This document shows, in pieces, positions 24,673 to 37,708 of a stretch of 60,000 bases of DNA. A program made the translations under genes and the position numbers. Origin of the DNA: Nematostella vectensis (Eukaryota > Cnidaria > Anthozoa > Actiniaria > Edwardsiidae); NCBI RefSeq assembly GCF_932526225.1, contig NC_064034.1, positions 12,724,887 to 12,784,886 of the forward strand. The letters run 5' to 3'. Position 1 is the first letter of the stretch. Each line of letters opens with the position of its first letter. The notes under the pieces were generated by a model. It ran no database searches. It worked only from the letters and a program-made list of their open reading frames with translations, and had not been told where the DNA came from.

Positions 24673-24813
24673 TGTTTAGAATGTAGACTTCACATTTGTA
24701 TACTCCTTTATATTCATTACTGCGCACATGTGCCCATATATTCTAACTAAATCGCACGTAACAAGCAAGGATTTTTTTTATTTCCTTGAGCCTTCCACTA
24801 TTGCAAGACAATG

Positions 24814-24873
24814 TGTGAACATGAAATGGTCTCTATTACCATTTCATGTGAACATGAAATGGTCTCTATTACC
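24814..24873. repeat. Two-copy direct repeat with internal hairpin
   Basis: TGTGAACATGAAATGGTCTC and the seven bases after it occur at 24814-24840 and again at 24847-24873. Between them CATGAAATGG pairs with CCATTTCATG to form a short hairpin. Confidence 0.7.
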
Positions 24874-27800
24874 CTTGTCATGCTGGTAATGCTCGGGAAT
24901 GCATTCGCGGAATGCTATTAAACTGTGGCTGCATGTTGTTTTTTCGAGTACAGTTTAGCTAAGAATCTCACCCTACCGGGAATTAGAGCTTCGAGCTCCT
25001 TAGCCTCCCGAATTATCCCATGCCATTTTAAAAATGTAATTTGAGATTTAAGCGTCGAGTTTTAAAAGTAGCTCCCGACTTTAAATGCTTACTGTCTCCG
25101 TACTTCACGATTAACGCCATGGCATATGCCAATCTGCCAGGGTATCATGGATTGATGTTGAGGTTGCTGTCACAGGCGCTTCTATTTAACCCTCACGGTA
25201 AGTGGTGATTATCTTTGGTCTTATGTGCCCACAGTATAGGAGAAAATGCGCTAATTCCTGTTGAGTCTGAGCGTGTCCGTTTCATAGTCCGAAAGAGTTT
25301 AAAGTAGATAAAGCTATGGTTAGTATTAGTTCTGACACCATTCATCATCCTATATCCACTCACAGTTTTACTTATGAACAAGAGAGATGATTACCCCATT
25401 CAGATTCTAGAAGGTAGCTTTTATTGCAATTCAAAAACATTCCCGTATCTTCTTTCTCTTCTTAAAATTTTTGGAGCCTTGCTTTCGATAGGAGAAATAG
25501 TTAGCTGACGCCGATGTGGTAATCACACAGTGTTATGTGCAACCTATTTTGTTGTGTTTTGTAACAAAACGCCCATATAATGAAGGGTTTGTATTTCTTC
25601 CTAAACACGTACATTGGCGCACGTTTTATTGATAAAGCTGCCTTCGCAGATAGGAATTTGTGTCTGCGGGAATCAAAAAGCCAAATCTAACGAATTTTGC
25701 TTTTTACTGCCCCCTATTGGTCATGGGTCAAACTCCCTTTCAGCCAAATACTGGGCCCGCCCCTGTTGTTATAAACAGGCAACCTTACAATCTTCTGTAA
25801 GTCTTGGCGATGTGTGTATTAAGTAATATGGCAAGCAGTAGTCAGAAGCTCAGCTTCAGCGCACCTATTCTAAAACCTATTTTCCTGTTACGCTCGCCAT
25901 GTATTCGCTACGCATATTTAAACGGAAAAGGCCTGAAGCTAAATATGCTATGGCACATCTGTGGAGAGAGAAATTTAGTGTATCAAATTATCAAAAAATC
26001 AACATTCATATTCTACCTTAAACTAGGTCAGAAACGAAAACTTTATTTTGCTAAAATAACCTCTATCAGCCGCCATATCTTCATCCTTGCAATGTACTAA
26101 GCTTGAAAAAGCATCCATTTCCTTCGGTTGGGGAAGCCAATGCGATTTTTTTTTATTGAATTAGGTAATCAAGTTATAAAACTTTGTTTTAAGATACCCT
26201 GAGTACCATAGGCACCGTGCTCCGCTCAAATCGTTGTCGCTGCGAAGGTCGGAGCCTCTGGAACCCAGGATAGTTTAAAGATGGCTTTTTTGAGATTTTA
26301 GCACATTATGCGCCTTCCAATAATAAATGGAAACATGACAAATGTGTGGCTGTCAAGGGCTCTTTAAGATAATGCTAGATTCTTAAGTGGCACAATAACG
26401 GTGAGAGCTAATTGAAATCGGAAAAAAACAATCGACTGTCTAGACATGGGGAGTAACTTGCTCATTTCTTATTAATAAGTATGACCCGTGCTCCGTCGAT
26501 TATGAATCGAGGTTAAACATGGACCACCAAACTGGTAACGGCGCAACAAGACCAAGGACATTTTTATGCATAGATATAGCGCCTTAACCACGACAGCAAT
26601 GCACAAACACACTGCGCAAATCTATAGGATACCGACGTCTTGCAGGCAAAGTCGTTATCATTGGATGGCTTGTTGCCTTTTAAAAGACTCGTAAGGACCC
26701 GACGGCCTGTTTATGCGTTTAACCAATGCAAGACTAGAGATACGTCAAAGTGAGCTTATGAGGCTTGTTCATTATCATAATTCGCCTACATCCTGTTCTC
26801 TGGTGTTTATGGGGTTGTCGTGACCGCTATGACATGCTTATGGTATCGTGCGAGCTTGGGTTGTGCGCCCAAATAAAGCATTATGGACGAGTTTCTATGC
26901 CAAATAAACTCTTAGGCTACTGTGAATAATATAATAAGATGTAATTGTATTATCAAAGCCCACTGCCAGCTCGATGCCTCTATCCGTCAGACTTATAGGG
27001 GGAGGGGGGTGAAAAGGTTTTCGGATCGGCGGATCCGACCTAAAATGGCACGCGACTTGTGGATTAAAAAAAATAGATTGTTTTCTCCTATCATACGTTG
27101 CGGATTTGGATTAAAGCGAAACTTTGAGCGGATCGGCGGATTCGACGAAAAGCGGCCTTGCATGTGACATAAAGCAAATAAAGCGCCCACTATCGAATTA
27201 GCGCACCCCTGCGGCCCCAAGAGCCCAAGAAATTGAAAAGCCACCAAGGCGTTGTTAAAACAAGCATTTTAAATGATACCATGATATTATAAACAACACG
27301 TCGGAGTTAAGAAAAGTGGCTCTTAAAGGAGTACTGAATTCATTACGTTCTTTAAACAGTGAAACCAGGCGCTGAGCGAAGATTAGCTTGCTCCTCTAAT
27401 AATCAGGAGAACATCATATGCTCCCTTGTCTGGTGTGACCCCGATACAATTATACCTAGCCACACCCCCACAGTGTTAACGATTAACATTCCCACTCAAG
27501 GAAAATCCTGCCGATCTGACACAGACGCGGCCCGCAGTCACCATCACATGAGGCCGACATTTGGATTCCATTAGCAAAGGCACATCAACTACACTGCGTT
27601 CTCGGCGTTTGTTTCGCGCTTGCGATGTGTGTTTCGTCGGGGTGCAAACATCCTTATATGGGATGGCTGTGTTATGCAGTCTCGTGTCGTGATTGGACGA
27701 GCTTCGAAGGCTTCAGCTGGTGCGAGATGTTGTTACATAGACAACCTACCGCGCAAACGCATTTTCATCCCAATTATATATTCTAATAACAATCTAGGAT

Positions 27801-27967
27801 ATGTTAATGCTAACTTAAGCTTTTTGTGTAATTATAAAATGACACAAAGCGATATGCAAATTTGTGTCAGTCTATATATCTAAAGGTTGGAAAGTGGGAG
27901 AGACGATCTTTGGGCGGTCTCAAATAGAAGCTTAGTAGCAATGCCATTTTTTTCTTAGCGTGTGGCT

Positions 27968-28015
27968 GTTGTTGTTGTTGTTGTTGTTGTTGTTTTTTTT
28001 TTTTTTTTTTTTTTT
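27968..28015. repeat. GTT microsatellite plus poly-T
   Basis: About eight GTT units run directly into about 23 T residues. On the reverse strand this is A-rich followed by AAC units, which can mark an old retroposon tail. No body was identified. Confidence 0.8.
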
Positions 28016-28079
28016 ACAAACTTTTGATTTCGGGAGAAACAGGACTAAAATCAACCGCAAAAGACTACCTACATTTCCT

Positions 28080-28298
28080 TGCCCCTGATTGGTCAGATTC
28101 CGTTCTCCTATCCCAGAATGCCATGTCGGATTTATTTGAAGATTCCGATCGGTCGCCATTTTGTTCCTGTGGTGTAAAGCGCCTGAGGTAGACCTGTTTG
28201 CTTCCATTTAATTCGCTTACTCTATACTGTTGGGCTAGAGTCGAAAGAATTCGCATTCACCGTACTTCCTCATTATTTATTCCTCAGAGACGGAAAGT
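28080..28298 (+). promoter_or_regulatory. Putative TATA-less promoter of the PTBP gene
   Basis: Immediately upstream of the PTBP start lie an inverted CCAAT box (GATTGGTC, 28087-28094) and a YY1-like motif (CGCCATTTTG, about 28154). Both are common in TATA-less housekeeping promoters. No TATA box is seen at a useful distance. The transcription start cannot be placed from sequence alone. Confidence 0.4.
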
Positions 28299-31200
28299 AT
28301 GACAACTGTCGCTGCACTGGCTGGATTGGCCTCGGGAACTAAGGTTTGTAAGTCACCTTCGTGTTTTCGCACCGTGTGCATGTGGTCGAGTTTAGGCAAC
28401 TGCGAAAAAGCTAACGCTGCGACCCTAAGTTGCCCTTTCCAGCCAGGCCACTGCACACAGCCTGCTTTGCTGCTATAAACTATTGAAGATACCCTCTTGA
28501 GTTTTTATAATGTTGTGTAGCTTATCGAAAGCTTGGTTGTAACGATGGAGATGTGTGATTTTTGATATTTTTCTCCTCATCGTTGAGTGTGAAATTCGTG
28601 GTAAAATATAGCCTCATTTGCGATCGAGTAACCAATCCTGTCTGGCTGCGGTCTGTTATAATTTGTTTAAACCTAAGAAGAAGATGTTAAATTTCTTTAT
28701 TTTATGCGTTGCTCGGTTTACGTTTCCTGTCTTGTTTTGGACCACGTTGTGGGTGCATTTCCGCTTGCAAATTCGACTGGTTCTTCTAGTAGACTTAAAC
28801 ATCACAGCTCTAAAAACAAGAACTTCCACCAAGCAAAATAAACTCAAAAGCATACGGTTTCTTTAATTACAACAGTCGATAGTTGTCTGGTATTTTCAAG
28901 AGGGAATTTCAAGAAATCAGTGTATTTTCTCTGTCGAGTCTGTGTCTTGTTACGTGGCAAAACTTCCTTCGCGAGAGCAAGTCGTGATGGCGCGAAACTT
29001 GTTGAAAAATTTAGATCCCCAGGTTCCTAATAATACCTCGTTATCTGCAATCTAACGTGTAACAAAGCTTAAACAGCTCTTTTAAACCTTGTAACAATCC
29101 TTCCTGTGTTGTGATTTTGCCCTAGGAGAGTGTTTTCTTTGCACAAGTGCGAACGCTGGGCTAAATTCTTTGCAAACGTTTCAGTTACCTAGTAATGGAA
29201 GCTTTAGGTTAGAGAGAGCGACTTCTATGAATATTTAATGCTATGAGACGCTTTTGAAGGCAATTTTACTTCGTTGTTTTTACACTTTAGAGTCAAATAA
29301 ACGTCAAGATATCGTAGCTTTAACTGATAAAGTACTTTTCAGCGTATTTATTGTTGGAAGATATGTATTCTGCGATAGCTAGACCTCACAAATTGAGGCA
29401 AATATCGCATCCCTGAACTTGCGTACATATAATTGCGCCTCTTTAGACTGCCAAAGATAATATCCATGGTTAGTAAATCTTGTTTAATTATAAAGGTGGA
29501 TTCAGGGAAATTTCCTTTTAAGATTACTAGTTTTGGTATTTTGGTTAGGCAACTTGTTTCTTTACATAGAATAACTTTGCATATTTGGACACGCGTAAAT
29601 ACACGAGTGTATTTACCGAAGCGTTTTGAATAAAAATATGTCGCTGGTACTTCTGTTACGTCATTTTTTTAATAGATTGCACCATTTGAACGAAGAAAAA
29701 GATTGATTTTTATAACTTTATTTGGGCAAATGCATATTATACTCTTTAAACAAAAAGATATCCATTATTTTGTAAAAAAAAAAAAATAATTACCGCAATG
29801 ACTCATATTCATGTCATGAAACTATGGTCACCAAATTTCTGACGAAGAATGTCGCTCCCTCGTTAATACCATTTCATTTAAATCTCATTTGTTATGTCTT
29901 TAGGTTTTTCCTCTATTTTTCTAATATATTGCTACATTTTGGGATAATTTCCTGTTTAGCTTCTAGTTTCTACCTGCTACGTTATCGCTATATGAATTAT
30001 TTGATCCATTTAAATGACAACCCCTTCTTGGTATCATGTCAGCCCTTTTCAAAATGGAAAATATACCAGTAACAATATTGTCATTGAAATTACCCCCACC
30101 AAGCCCTTCACAACACTAAAACAAGACTACCTACCATCAACCCTAACCTCAGGACATGACAAGATATGTGGTGATATAAGATTTCATCCGAAACATAATA
30201 TATGGACACTCAGACAACAAGGCTGATTTCCAAATTTAACCATACAGTTTCTATGCCCTTGTACTTAGCTTTTCTGCTTCAAACATTTAGCCATTTAAGA
30301 AAATGTGACTTTCTTTAACAATACAACAACAAGCAAATGAGCATATGGAATATTTGATGATGAGAGCAAGCCAAGAGTATCGGTTTTCCCAGGTGTTGAT
30401 AGCTAGCGGACCTTTGTCAAAAAAGAGTGTTTTTTAATTTACTAGGTCTGCTTCAATCATCACATTAGAACTTTAGAGTGAATAAAGTATTACATGATTA
30501 TTCATATATGTTGTGAGTCCTTTTTCATTTTTAGAGAAAGCAAATCCTTTACACATGGGTCTTGTCTAACATACTTTCCTCAAGTAAAATCAATAAAAAC
30601 AGTTTTTACCAGTTGGCATGTAGTTTCTCTTCCTTTTTTATTATCTTTTCATTTTATTAGTTATGCATGTTTACTGTGATGTCCAAACTCTAAAAGATAT
30701 TTGGCTAGAAGCCATAGTGAATAGGTTGTATTACTTTAATGTTTGTTAATGTGTGATGATAAAAGGTCATTGACTGGGTCATTGCTTATGGGGCTTTACT
30801 TTTAACATGCTTAAATGAATGCCCAAAGCTTCAACATTGATATATTTACGTTTTTCTTTTCCCTTACAGCGCACAGCCGACGACCTCCTAGTCAACATGG
30901 CAGGGATCTCCCAAGATCAGAAGAAAGTATGCACATATAAAGTTTTGGTTTATTTTTATTCATTACATTTTCTATGGCATTCCAGCAGTTAACCAAAATT
31001 TATTTTTATTAAATTCCCAATTTTACATGATAAATATAAATTAGAAAAGAAATGGCCTAATTATGGGAAGGCAGCATAAGTGATAAGGGGCTATTCAGAT
31101 GTTGTTGGTATTATCAGTATTAATGGCAACAATTCTGAGATGTAATGACTAGATTAAACTTCTCTCATTTAAGGAACTTTCACTAATTAAATTAAGCTTG

Positions 31201-34200
31201 CCTTTTTTTTTGTTGTTGTTGTTGTTGTTTAAATTTTTTTGTTTATTGGAAGTTGCAAGCCATCAATTGTCCTTGATACTGTACTTGTGATATTTTACCT
31301 TAATTCACCCTATTTCTTTTTACAGCCTCGTCTTGACGCAAACCCACCGTCAAAAGTCCTTCATCTTCGTAATGTTGCAGCAGAGGCTACTGATGCTGAG
31401 GTGTGTAGAGCACGATATGGCAGCCTTCTTATATCCATACCGATAATCATGCTACAGTATTTTTAGAATGATCAGTAGATATGTCTGCTTCCATATATTC
31501 AAGGCTCACAAATTTATACATATACCTATATATTTTAAATAAGGATACACTCAGGTTTCATGGTTGTCAAATAAGGATTTAATTTTAAGGCTGTTAGGCT
31601 GTTTAAGTGCTGTTATGTTAGCTTCCGATGATAGAAGTAGCTCCTACTAAGACCCTCTTATGTTTTATTTGGAACTTTGGGCAAATAAGAAGAGGTAAAA
31701 CCAAGCCCTGAAAATATGTGATTCTATAAAATCGATGCTCATTTAGCTTGGCATGTATTATTTGAGGCTCACTGAACTTGGCATAGTTTATTTGATGCTC
31801 ACATGGCATAGCTTTTATAAAGCTCACTGAGCTTGGCATAGTTTATTTTAAGCTCTCTTAGCTTAGCATAGCTTATTTAATAATAACTGAGCTTGGCATA
31901 GTTTATTTTATTCCCTCTTAGCTTGGCATAGCTTATTTAATATTCACTGAGCTTGGCATACTTTATTTGATGCTCACTTAGTTTTACTTGTTAAAGGCCT
32001 TCATTTTTATGATAATAAAAAATGCTTTTCTATTTACTGTATTAATATTATGTATATTTTGTCATTAGATTATTGCATTAGGGATTCCATATGGCAGAGT
32101 CACCAATGTTCTGATGTTAAAAGGGAAAAATCAGGTAGGAAAGTAGTCCTTTTTCACCTTTTTTTCTCAATTTGTTGGAGCCATTTGATAAATACATTAC
32201 TGCAAACTTGTAATCTATTTTCTTTATGAAACCACTTTGTCTAGAAGCCAACATAATTTTAATTTTTTGTGGCTTCAGGCCTTTCTTGAGATGAAGACAA
32301 AAGAAAATGCCATGGCTCTTATGAACAGCTATTCATACATCCCACCTTCCATCAGAGGTCGGCAGATCTACATTCAATACTCAAATCATCAAGAATTGAC
32401 AACAAATGAATCCCAGCACTCTCCAGGGGTGAGTCCCATTGATGCCCTTGATGAATAAGGAGGAAGCGAGTCTTGAGTTGAACACCATCCTCAAGAATAT
32501 AAGACAGATCAAATGTAAACAAAACAATGAAAAATGAAACTTTATTGCTTGTGGGGACTATAAAATATTTATTAGTAGAACTGCCCTTTCCTCCTTAGTT
32601 ATTGAGTATTCTGTGTAATTTGTCATTCTTAGACCAATGACAAATTAATGTGATGGTTATTGGGTTCAATTCAAGTGAGTGGATTTGGTTGTCAGAAGTT
32701 TAAATCTATGTTTAAGCTTGGTGTATTAATCTTGGTTGTGTATTAATTAACAGATGTGCAACAATAGATATGGGCTGAAGGAAGAAAGGTTACTTAAGAG
32801 TATAATTCCTTGTTTGTTTGTTTGTTTTTCTCAGACATCACATATCTTGGCAATCGCTGGCACTCCAGAAGTGATGTCAGCAGCTGCTAACAGTGCTCTA
32901 GGGGGGCTCAGTTCCAGTCATCTTGGTGCAGGGATAGGCTCTTTAACTTCAGGGCTCGGCATTGCTGGAGAACTCCCTTCTGTCAATGGATGTATACTCA
33001 GGATTATAGTGGAAAACATGCTGTATCCAATCACCATTGAAGTGCTTAATCAGGTACAGTTTTAAACATATTCTAGCAATTGGTACTTTTATTACTGTAG
33101 AATACAATGCACACCTATTAATATCAACATCTTACCTGTTTTCATCTCTTTTTACAGATATTCACAAAATACGGAACAGTGTTAAAGATTGTCATTTTTA
33201 CTAGAAATAGTAAGTTGTTTAGATCTTTCTCTTCAAGTAATTCTTGAAAGACAATTGTTGTTAGGACTATATACTCTTGTGGATTTTTCAATATCCATTT
33301 CTAAAAAAAAATCAGGGAGAGTAAACTTTAGACTAATTGTGCTTTATTATAGAGCTGTTCTTTATTGATTTCTGTTTTTAATTCTTAGATCAGTTTCAAG
33401 CATTGGTACAGTTTTCACAGTCAACAGAAGCAAGAGCTGCAAAATGTGTAAGCTTACTTGAAATGCTAAATAGGTTATTAATTCTTACAGTAGTAAAGTT
33501 TATCATATTTTCTCTGCATGTTATAACAAAACTGTAAATTCAACATGCTGTTTTTTTGTTTGTTTGTTTGCTTTACCAGAGTCTTGATGGTCAAAATATC
33601 TACAATGGCTGTTGCACATTACGGATAGACTATTCCAAGCTAAAGACGCTCAGTGTGAAATACAACAATGACAAAACCAGGTAATGCACACAAGCATTCA
33701 TTCACACCTCATTCCATTCTACTCCACACCACACGCCTGCTGAATGCATGTCTAATCCATTTATCCCTTTAGAGATTACACACGGCCTGATCTACCATCT
33801 GGGGAGAGTACCCCTGACCCCTCTGCCTTGGGTTTTGCTGGACTTGGTAAGTCAAATTGTTGTGGTGTCAAGCTAAAGCCCAGTACATGTTGGGTAGTTT
33901 GCCATCATTTTCTTGTGGCGTGTTGAGCAAAGCTGGCTGCTTGTATCATTTTTGTTTCAACTCACTTGTAGGTTTCTGGCATTACACATTTCTGTGATGC
34001 ATACTGTATGTTTATCTCTAGGCTAATTGCAGTTATTGTTTGCAGCAGGAGGAACCAGTGTGTTAGGAAGCCCTGCAGCTCTTCTTGGCTTCCCAGGTCT
34101 TGGGGGTCTACCTTTAGCAAGTAAGACTAACTGGAACACTACTTCCTTATAGTTGATTTCACACAATACCCATGCTGATTGCAAACTTGTTGGGAACTTG

Positions 34201-37200
34201 GTAAGAAAGTTTGTAGCAAAGGCACAGAGAAAGCTTCTAACTAATTGTCACAAAGTTGAGGATTTGATTGATGAGTTGACAATAAGCTTCTAAAATTCCC
34301 ACACAAGTTTATCAACCAATGTGGCCAATGTTTGTGAAATCAGCTGTGCGGAGCCAAAGGTCCAAGTATTAGTTTTATTGCTAGACAGTTTATATTTCTT
34401 TCTAATGCTGTAATCAGTGTAAAACAAAATAAAAAAGACTTCTAGATCCACTTGTCCTGACTTGACTATATATTATTTATAAATGTTTTTTATTGTTTCT
34501 TTACTTCTAGATCTTGCATCCCTAGCGAATGCTGCCCCTCAGCGGATGCCAATGGGCAGCCCATTAGTTCTAGTTAGCAATCTTAATGAAGAGGTTTGTA
34601 GATCACCACAAGTCTACTCATCATTTTGACATACTCCAGCCAGTGTACTCTCTTTCTCAAGTAAAGGACACTTAATGACTTCAAACACTCCTGTTGCACC
34701 ATTTTTTACTCTTAATTTTTCACCACCTCTGAACAAAACTTTTTCAACTTCTTGACCACGTCATCTGAAAGCATGGTGTCTTTAATCCCCAGTGTTATTT
34801 ACCATTAGATAACCTTTATTTGATTTTGATTTTATTTTGCATTCTTGCTGCGTCTGTAATTCTAGCCTCTTCATTCACTGAACCTGTTTTTTTTTTTCCT
34901 GTATTTTTTTCTCTCTCTACTCGCATCCGATGCTGCGCCCTCTCTGACTTGGATTCTCATCTCCTCTCCCTCTAGATGATTAGCTGTGATGCACTTTTCA
35001 CTTTGTTCGGTACGTCTCTCATATCCACTCTCTTCACTCATGTGTTATAAAAGGTTTTGAATGGCTACTGTCTCTGGTAGTTATTGTGTGGTAAAGTATA
35101 TATATATGCATATTCTCCTGTGTGAAAGTGTTAGTTGTAACCCTATGTATGGTGCGTTCCTCATACTTTATTTTTAAATCATTAAATTCACCTGTGAATA
35201 AAAATCATCAATATACAGTATAATCAAAGCAGACCCCTAATGTATCCATCCATAACACTATTCTAGTAATTTCTTGTTCATTTGCCATTCCAAACCTTTT
35301 TATTCACATTCTGGCTTTGCTTTTTATTATTTTATGTTGCTAATATAAGGTTTATTATTTCTTGTTTGTTATTTCAATTCACAAATCATTTTTAACCAGT
35401 TAAGATAGTTTGGTTTACCCAACCTTATTTTGAATTTTGATGGATGCTTTTGAAAACTTACCAGAATTTATATGTTTCTCTTCTGTGGTTGATTAGGTTG
35501 CTATGGTGATGTGCAGCGTGTGAAGATACTGTTTAACAAAAAAGACACTGCTCTAGTACAGTTTGCAAATGTTCACCAGGCACAAACAGGTAGAATGTTG
35601 CTCGTTTTATGGCTTATAAGGATAGGACACGGGTTTTTCTTCGTCCACACGACAGCCTATCAAACGGTACTGCTTTCTATCAGTCTTCTGGCAGCTGCCA
35701 TTTTCACCCGCCTGCGCACAACGTTAAGATATGATCCTCTCTAGGGAGATGGATTGGGGCACTCACCATGTTGCAGTATAGTGCTTGTTTCCTCTAGAGT
35801 GTTAACTTTGTCTATGACAGCATGGAAACCTTTCAACCTACCTTATTCAGCTTAATTTTTGAGCGTACTTAAATTCACGTTTTTCGCGATTTCAAAACAT
35901 TCGCGAACTTACAGACGAAAAATAGGATAGGCGCTGGTTTTAAGATTCACCAAATGGAAAACTATAGCACCACTGTTATCTTCATTTGTGCACTTTTGGG
36001 ATATTTTTTTACTGGTTTGAGCATCAACCCACCAAAATATACAGAGCTACAGGACCTCACAGTGTCCATGTTCTTGAAGCCTAATGTGTTGATCTAATGT
36101 TACTGCATTACAGTATAGCCACACTTTTCCTTTTATTTTCCAGCTATTGGTCATCTGAATGGTGTGAGAGTCTTTGGCAAGGAGATGAAAGTCACCAACT
36201 CGAAGCACACCTCAGTGTCACTTCCCAAGGAAGGAGAGGTCAGTGGTGTCTGCTTAAAGGGATATTCTGTTAGAAATAAAGGCAGGGTTGTCCCTAACAA
36301 ATCTGTATGCAGTTTGGCTAGAATATTGAGCAGACTAAGTATATTAAAATACTAAAAAAAAGTCATAGCTGGTGAAACTTGCTGGCACCTGGCAGACCAT
36401 GCTGGCAGACCATGTCTTGAATGCAAAGTTTGAATAACTGTACAGTACATGTCTCAAATCAAATCAGAATGTTTTATAGTTTTTAAAGACATTGTTGACG
36501 GAAATTCAGTCATGTTGGGTTTTTTTTGTGTGGTTGCTTATATCTTTTTCTGTAGACTTAATGTACCCACAAAAACAAGTCCACAATTTTCTTTGTTTAC
36601 TACAGAAACTACCTTTATTCATATATATCTGAGATATTTTTAATGACATATCTTTTCTGACAGGACACCAATTTGACCAAAGACTACATGAACTCACCAC
36701 TTCACCGATTCAAGAAGCCAGGCTCCAAAAACTTCCAGAACATCTTCCCGCCTAGCAGAACTTTGCATCTCTCGAACATCCCGTAAGTACAAGCAGGTCT
36801 GCGACACGAGTCTGGTTCATTATTATGCAAAAGAAAAGATAAGACATGGAAATCAGAAATTTGTTTGATTTTAATCCCTGGGATGCTTATTTCCTGGACG
36901 ATTTTCTTGACTTGTTTTGCTTCTCTGTGCAGGGAAAGTGTAACAGAAGAGGAGCTCACCAGCATGTTTGAGGACTGTGGGGATGTCGCCGACTTCAGGT
37001 TTTTACCGTAAGTGTCGAATCATTGGACCAGTTTACTTATAGTGTCGTACACAATAAAAAAACCTTTCTGCGAAAGGATCTTACTGTTTGATATTTTCCT
37101 GCTAGTGGAGGGGTGTAACTGAATTCTTATTTACGCACCTTGTCATCACCATGCCGATGTTGATTTACAGGAAAGACAGAAAGATGGCACATCTCTCGAT

Positions 37201-37499
37201 GGCAACGACTGAAGAGGCCATTGATGCTTTGATTGTAAGTCTTTCTACAGTTGCTGTTGATTTATGCTTTAGAGGATTTTCATGGTGTGATTTACCAGTA
37301 AATAGAGCTCAGGCATTTGATTTTAACCGGTCACTAAATGTCCTTTAATGTATCCACATATAAAATGTTAAATAGACATTTACTAAATTGTTTTTTTTTT
37401 ATGTTTTAATTTCTATTTTTTTTTTTATAGAAAATGCATAACTACAAAATAAGCGAGACACACCACCTTCGCGTGTCGTTTGCGCGATCTTCCAACTGA
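28299..37499 (+). CDS. PTBP1: Polypyrimidine tract-binding protein (PTBP), 19 coding exons
   Basis: An RNA-binding splicing regulator that binds CU-rich RNA. Coding exons: 28299-28343, 30870-30926, 31326-31400, 32069-32134, 32279-32428, 32835-33053, 33158-33209, 33389-33447, 33580-33680, 33773-33846, 34046-34120, 34511-34593, 34976-35009, 35497-35589, 36144-36238, 36664-36782, 36933-37007, 37171-37234 and 37431-37499. They join in frame to 534 aa, close to the 531-557 aa of vertebrate PTBP1. There are four RRMs: about 43-121 (VLHLRNV), 184-265 ([12 protein letters not shown]), 341-416 (LVLVSNLN) and 458-532 (TLHLSNIP). The GTKR segment near the N-terminus matches the family's nuclear localisation region, and the strongly conserved [20 protein letters not shown] linker precedes RRM4. 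The family is certain. The paralogue label is by default, since an invertebrate gene would be the single orthologue of PTBP1-3. Exon 13 is probably regulated (see separate entry). Confidence 0.95.
31203..31229. repeat. T run and GTT microsatellite in PTBP intron 2
   Basis: A short T run followed by about six GTT/TTG units, about 100 bases upstream of exon 3. It adds to the U-rich character of the intron. Confidence 0.7.
31737..31985. repeat. Tandem repeat of about 36 bp in PTBP intron 3
   Basis: About seven degenerate units contain GAGCTTGGCATAGTTTATTT or a close variant, joined by CTCACT or CTCTTA. Two subtypes roughly alternate. It is non-coding and lies inside the intron between exons 3 and 4. 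Confidence 0.8.
34860..35040 (+). promoter_or_regulatory. PTBP1: CU-rich regulated 34-nt cassette exon of PTBP
   Basis: Exon 13 (34976-35009) is exactly 34 nt and encodes the first helix of RRM3 ([11 protein letters not shown]). The upstream 110 bases are strongly pyrimidine-rich (TTTTTCTCTCTCTAC, CCCTCTCTGAC, CATCTCCTCTCCCTCTAG), and CU-rich motifs continue downstream (GTCTCTC, CTCTCTTC). These are classic PTB binding motifs. Skipping shifts the frame into a TGA at 35521-35523, 66 nt before the exon 14 junction. Vertebrate PTBP1 exon 11 and PTBP2 exon 10 have the same size and position and are skipped under PTB control, giving NMD. That this exon is autoregulated here is inferred. Confidence 0.65.
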
Positions 37500-37511
37500 T
37501 GCGCCCTGCCC

Positions 37512-37708
37512 CGCGATTCACCTCGTCAAGACACCACATCATTCCCCCATGCTGCCTTTCCTGGAGTCATCAGCAAAGATACCACAGGGTGCCTGGCAGA
37601 CTTCCTGACTGCGTGATTCACCTCGTCAAGACACCGCATCATTCCCCACGCTGCCTTTCCTGGAGTCATCAGCAAAGATACCACAGGGAGCCTGACTTCC
37701 TGACTGCC
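37512..37708. repeat. Two-copy 100-bp tandem duplication in the PTBP 3' UTR
   Basis: A segment beginning GATTCACCTCGTCAAGACAC at 37515 repeats 100 bp later at 37615, with a few substitutions and a small deletion near the end. It starts 15 bases after the stop codon, so it should lie in the 3' UTR. Confidence 0.85.

Larger units (their letters stand above)
24673..28079. other. Non-coding stretch between the satellite and the PTBP gene
   Basis: No gene is recognised. It includes a 33-bp direct duplication with an internal inverted repeat (24814-24873), a two-copy GGATCGGCGGAT motif about 100 bp apart (27024 and 27130), and a GTT microsatellite followed by a T run (27968-28015). Short open frames here overlap on both strands and lack family resemblance. 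Confidence 0.5.

Noticed and set aside
20483-24750. Many long overlapping forward frames, up to 686 codons, with a repeated 22-residue peptide
   Set aside because: They come from a 22-bp satellite whose unit has no forward stop. All three frames give the same peptide, and there is no start context, domain or exon structure.
26922-27247. Overlapping frames of about 80 codons on both strands
   Set aside because: They sit on a GGATCGGCGGAT-type repeat and resemble nothing known on either strand.
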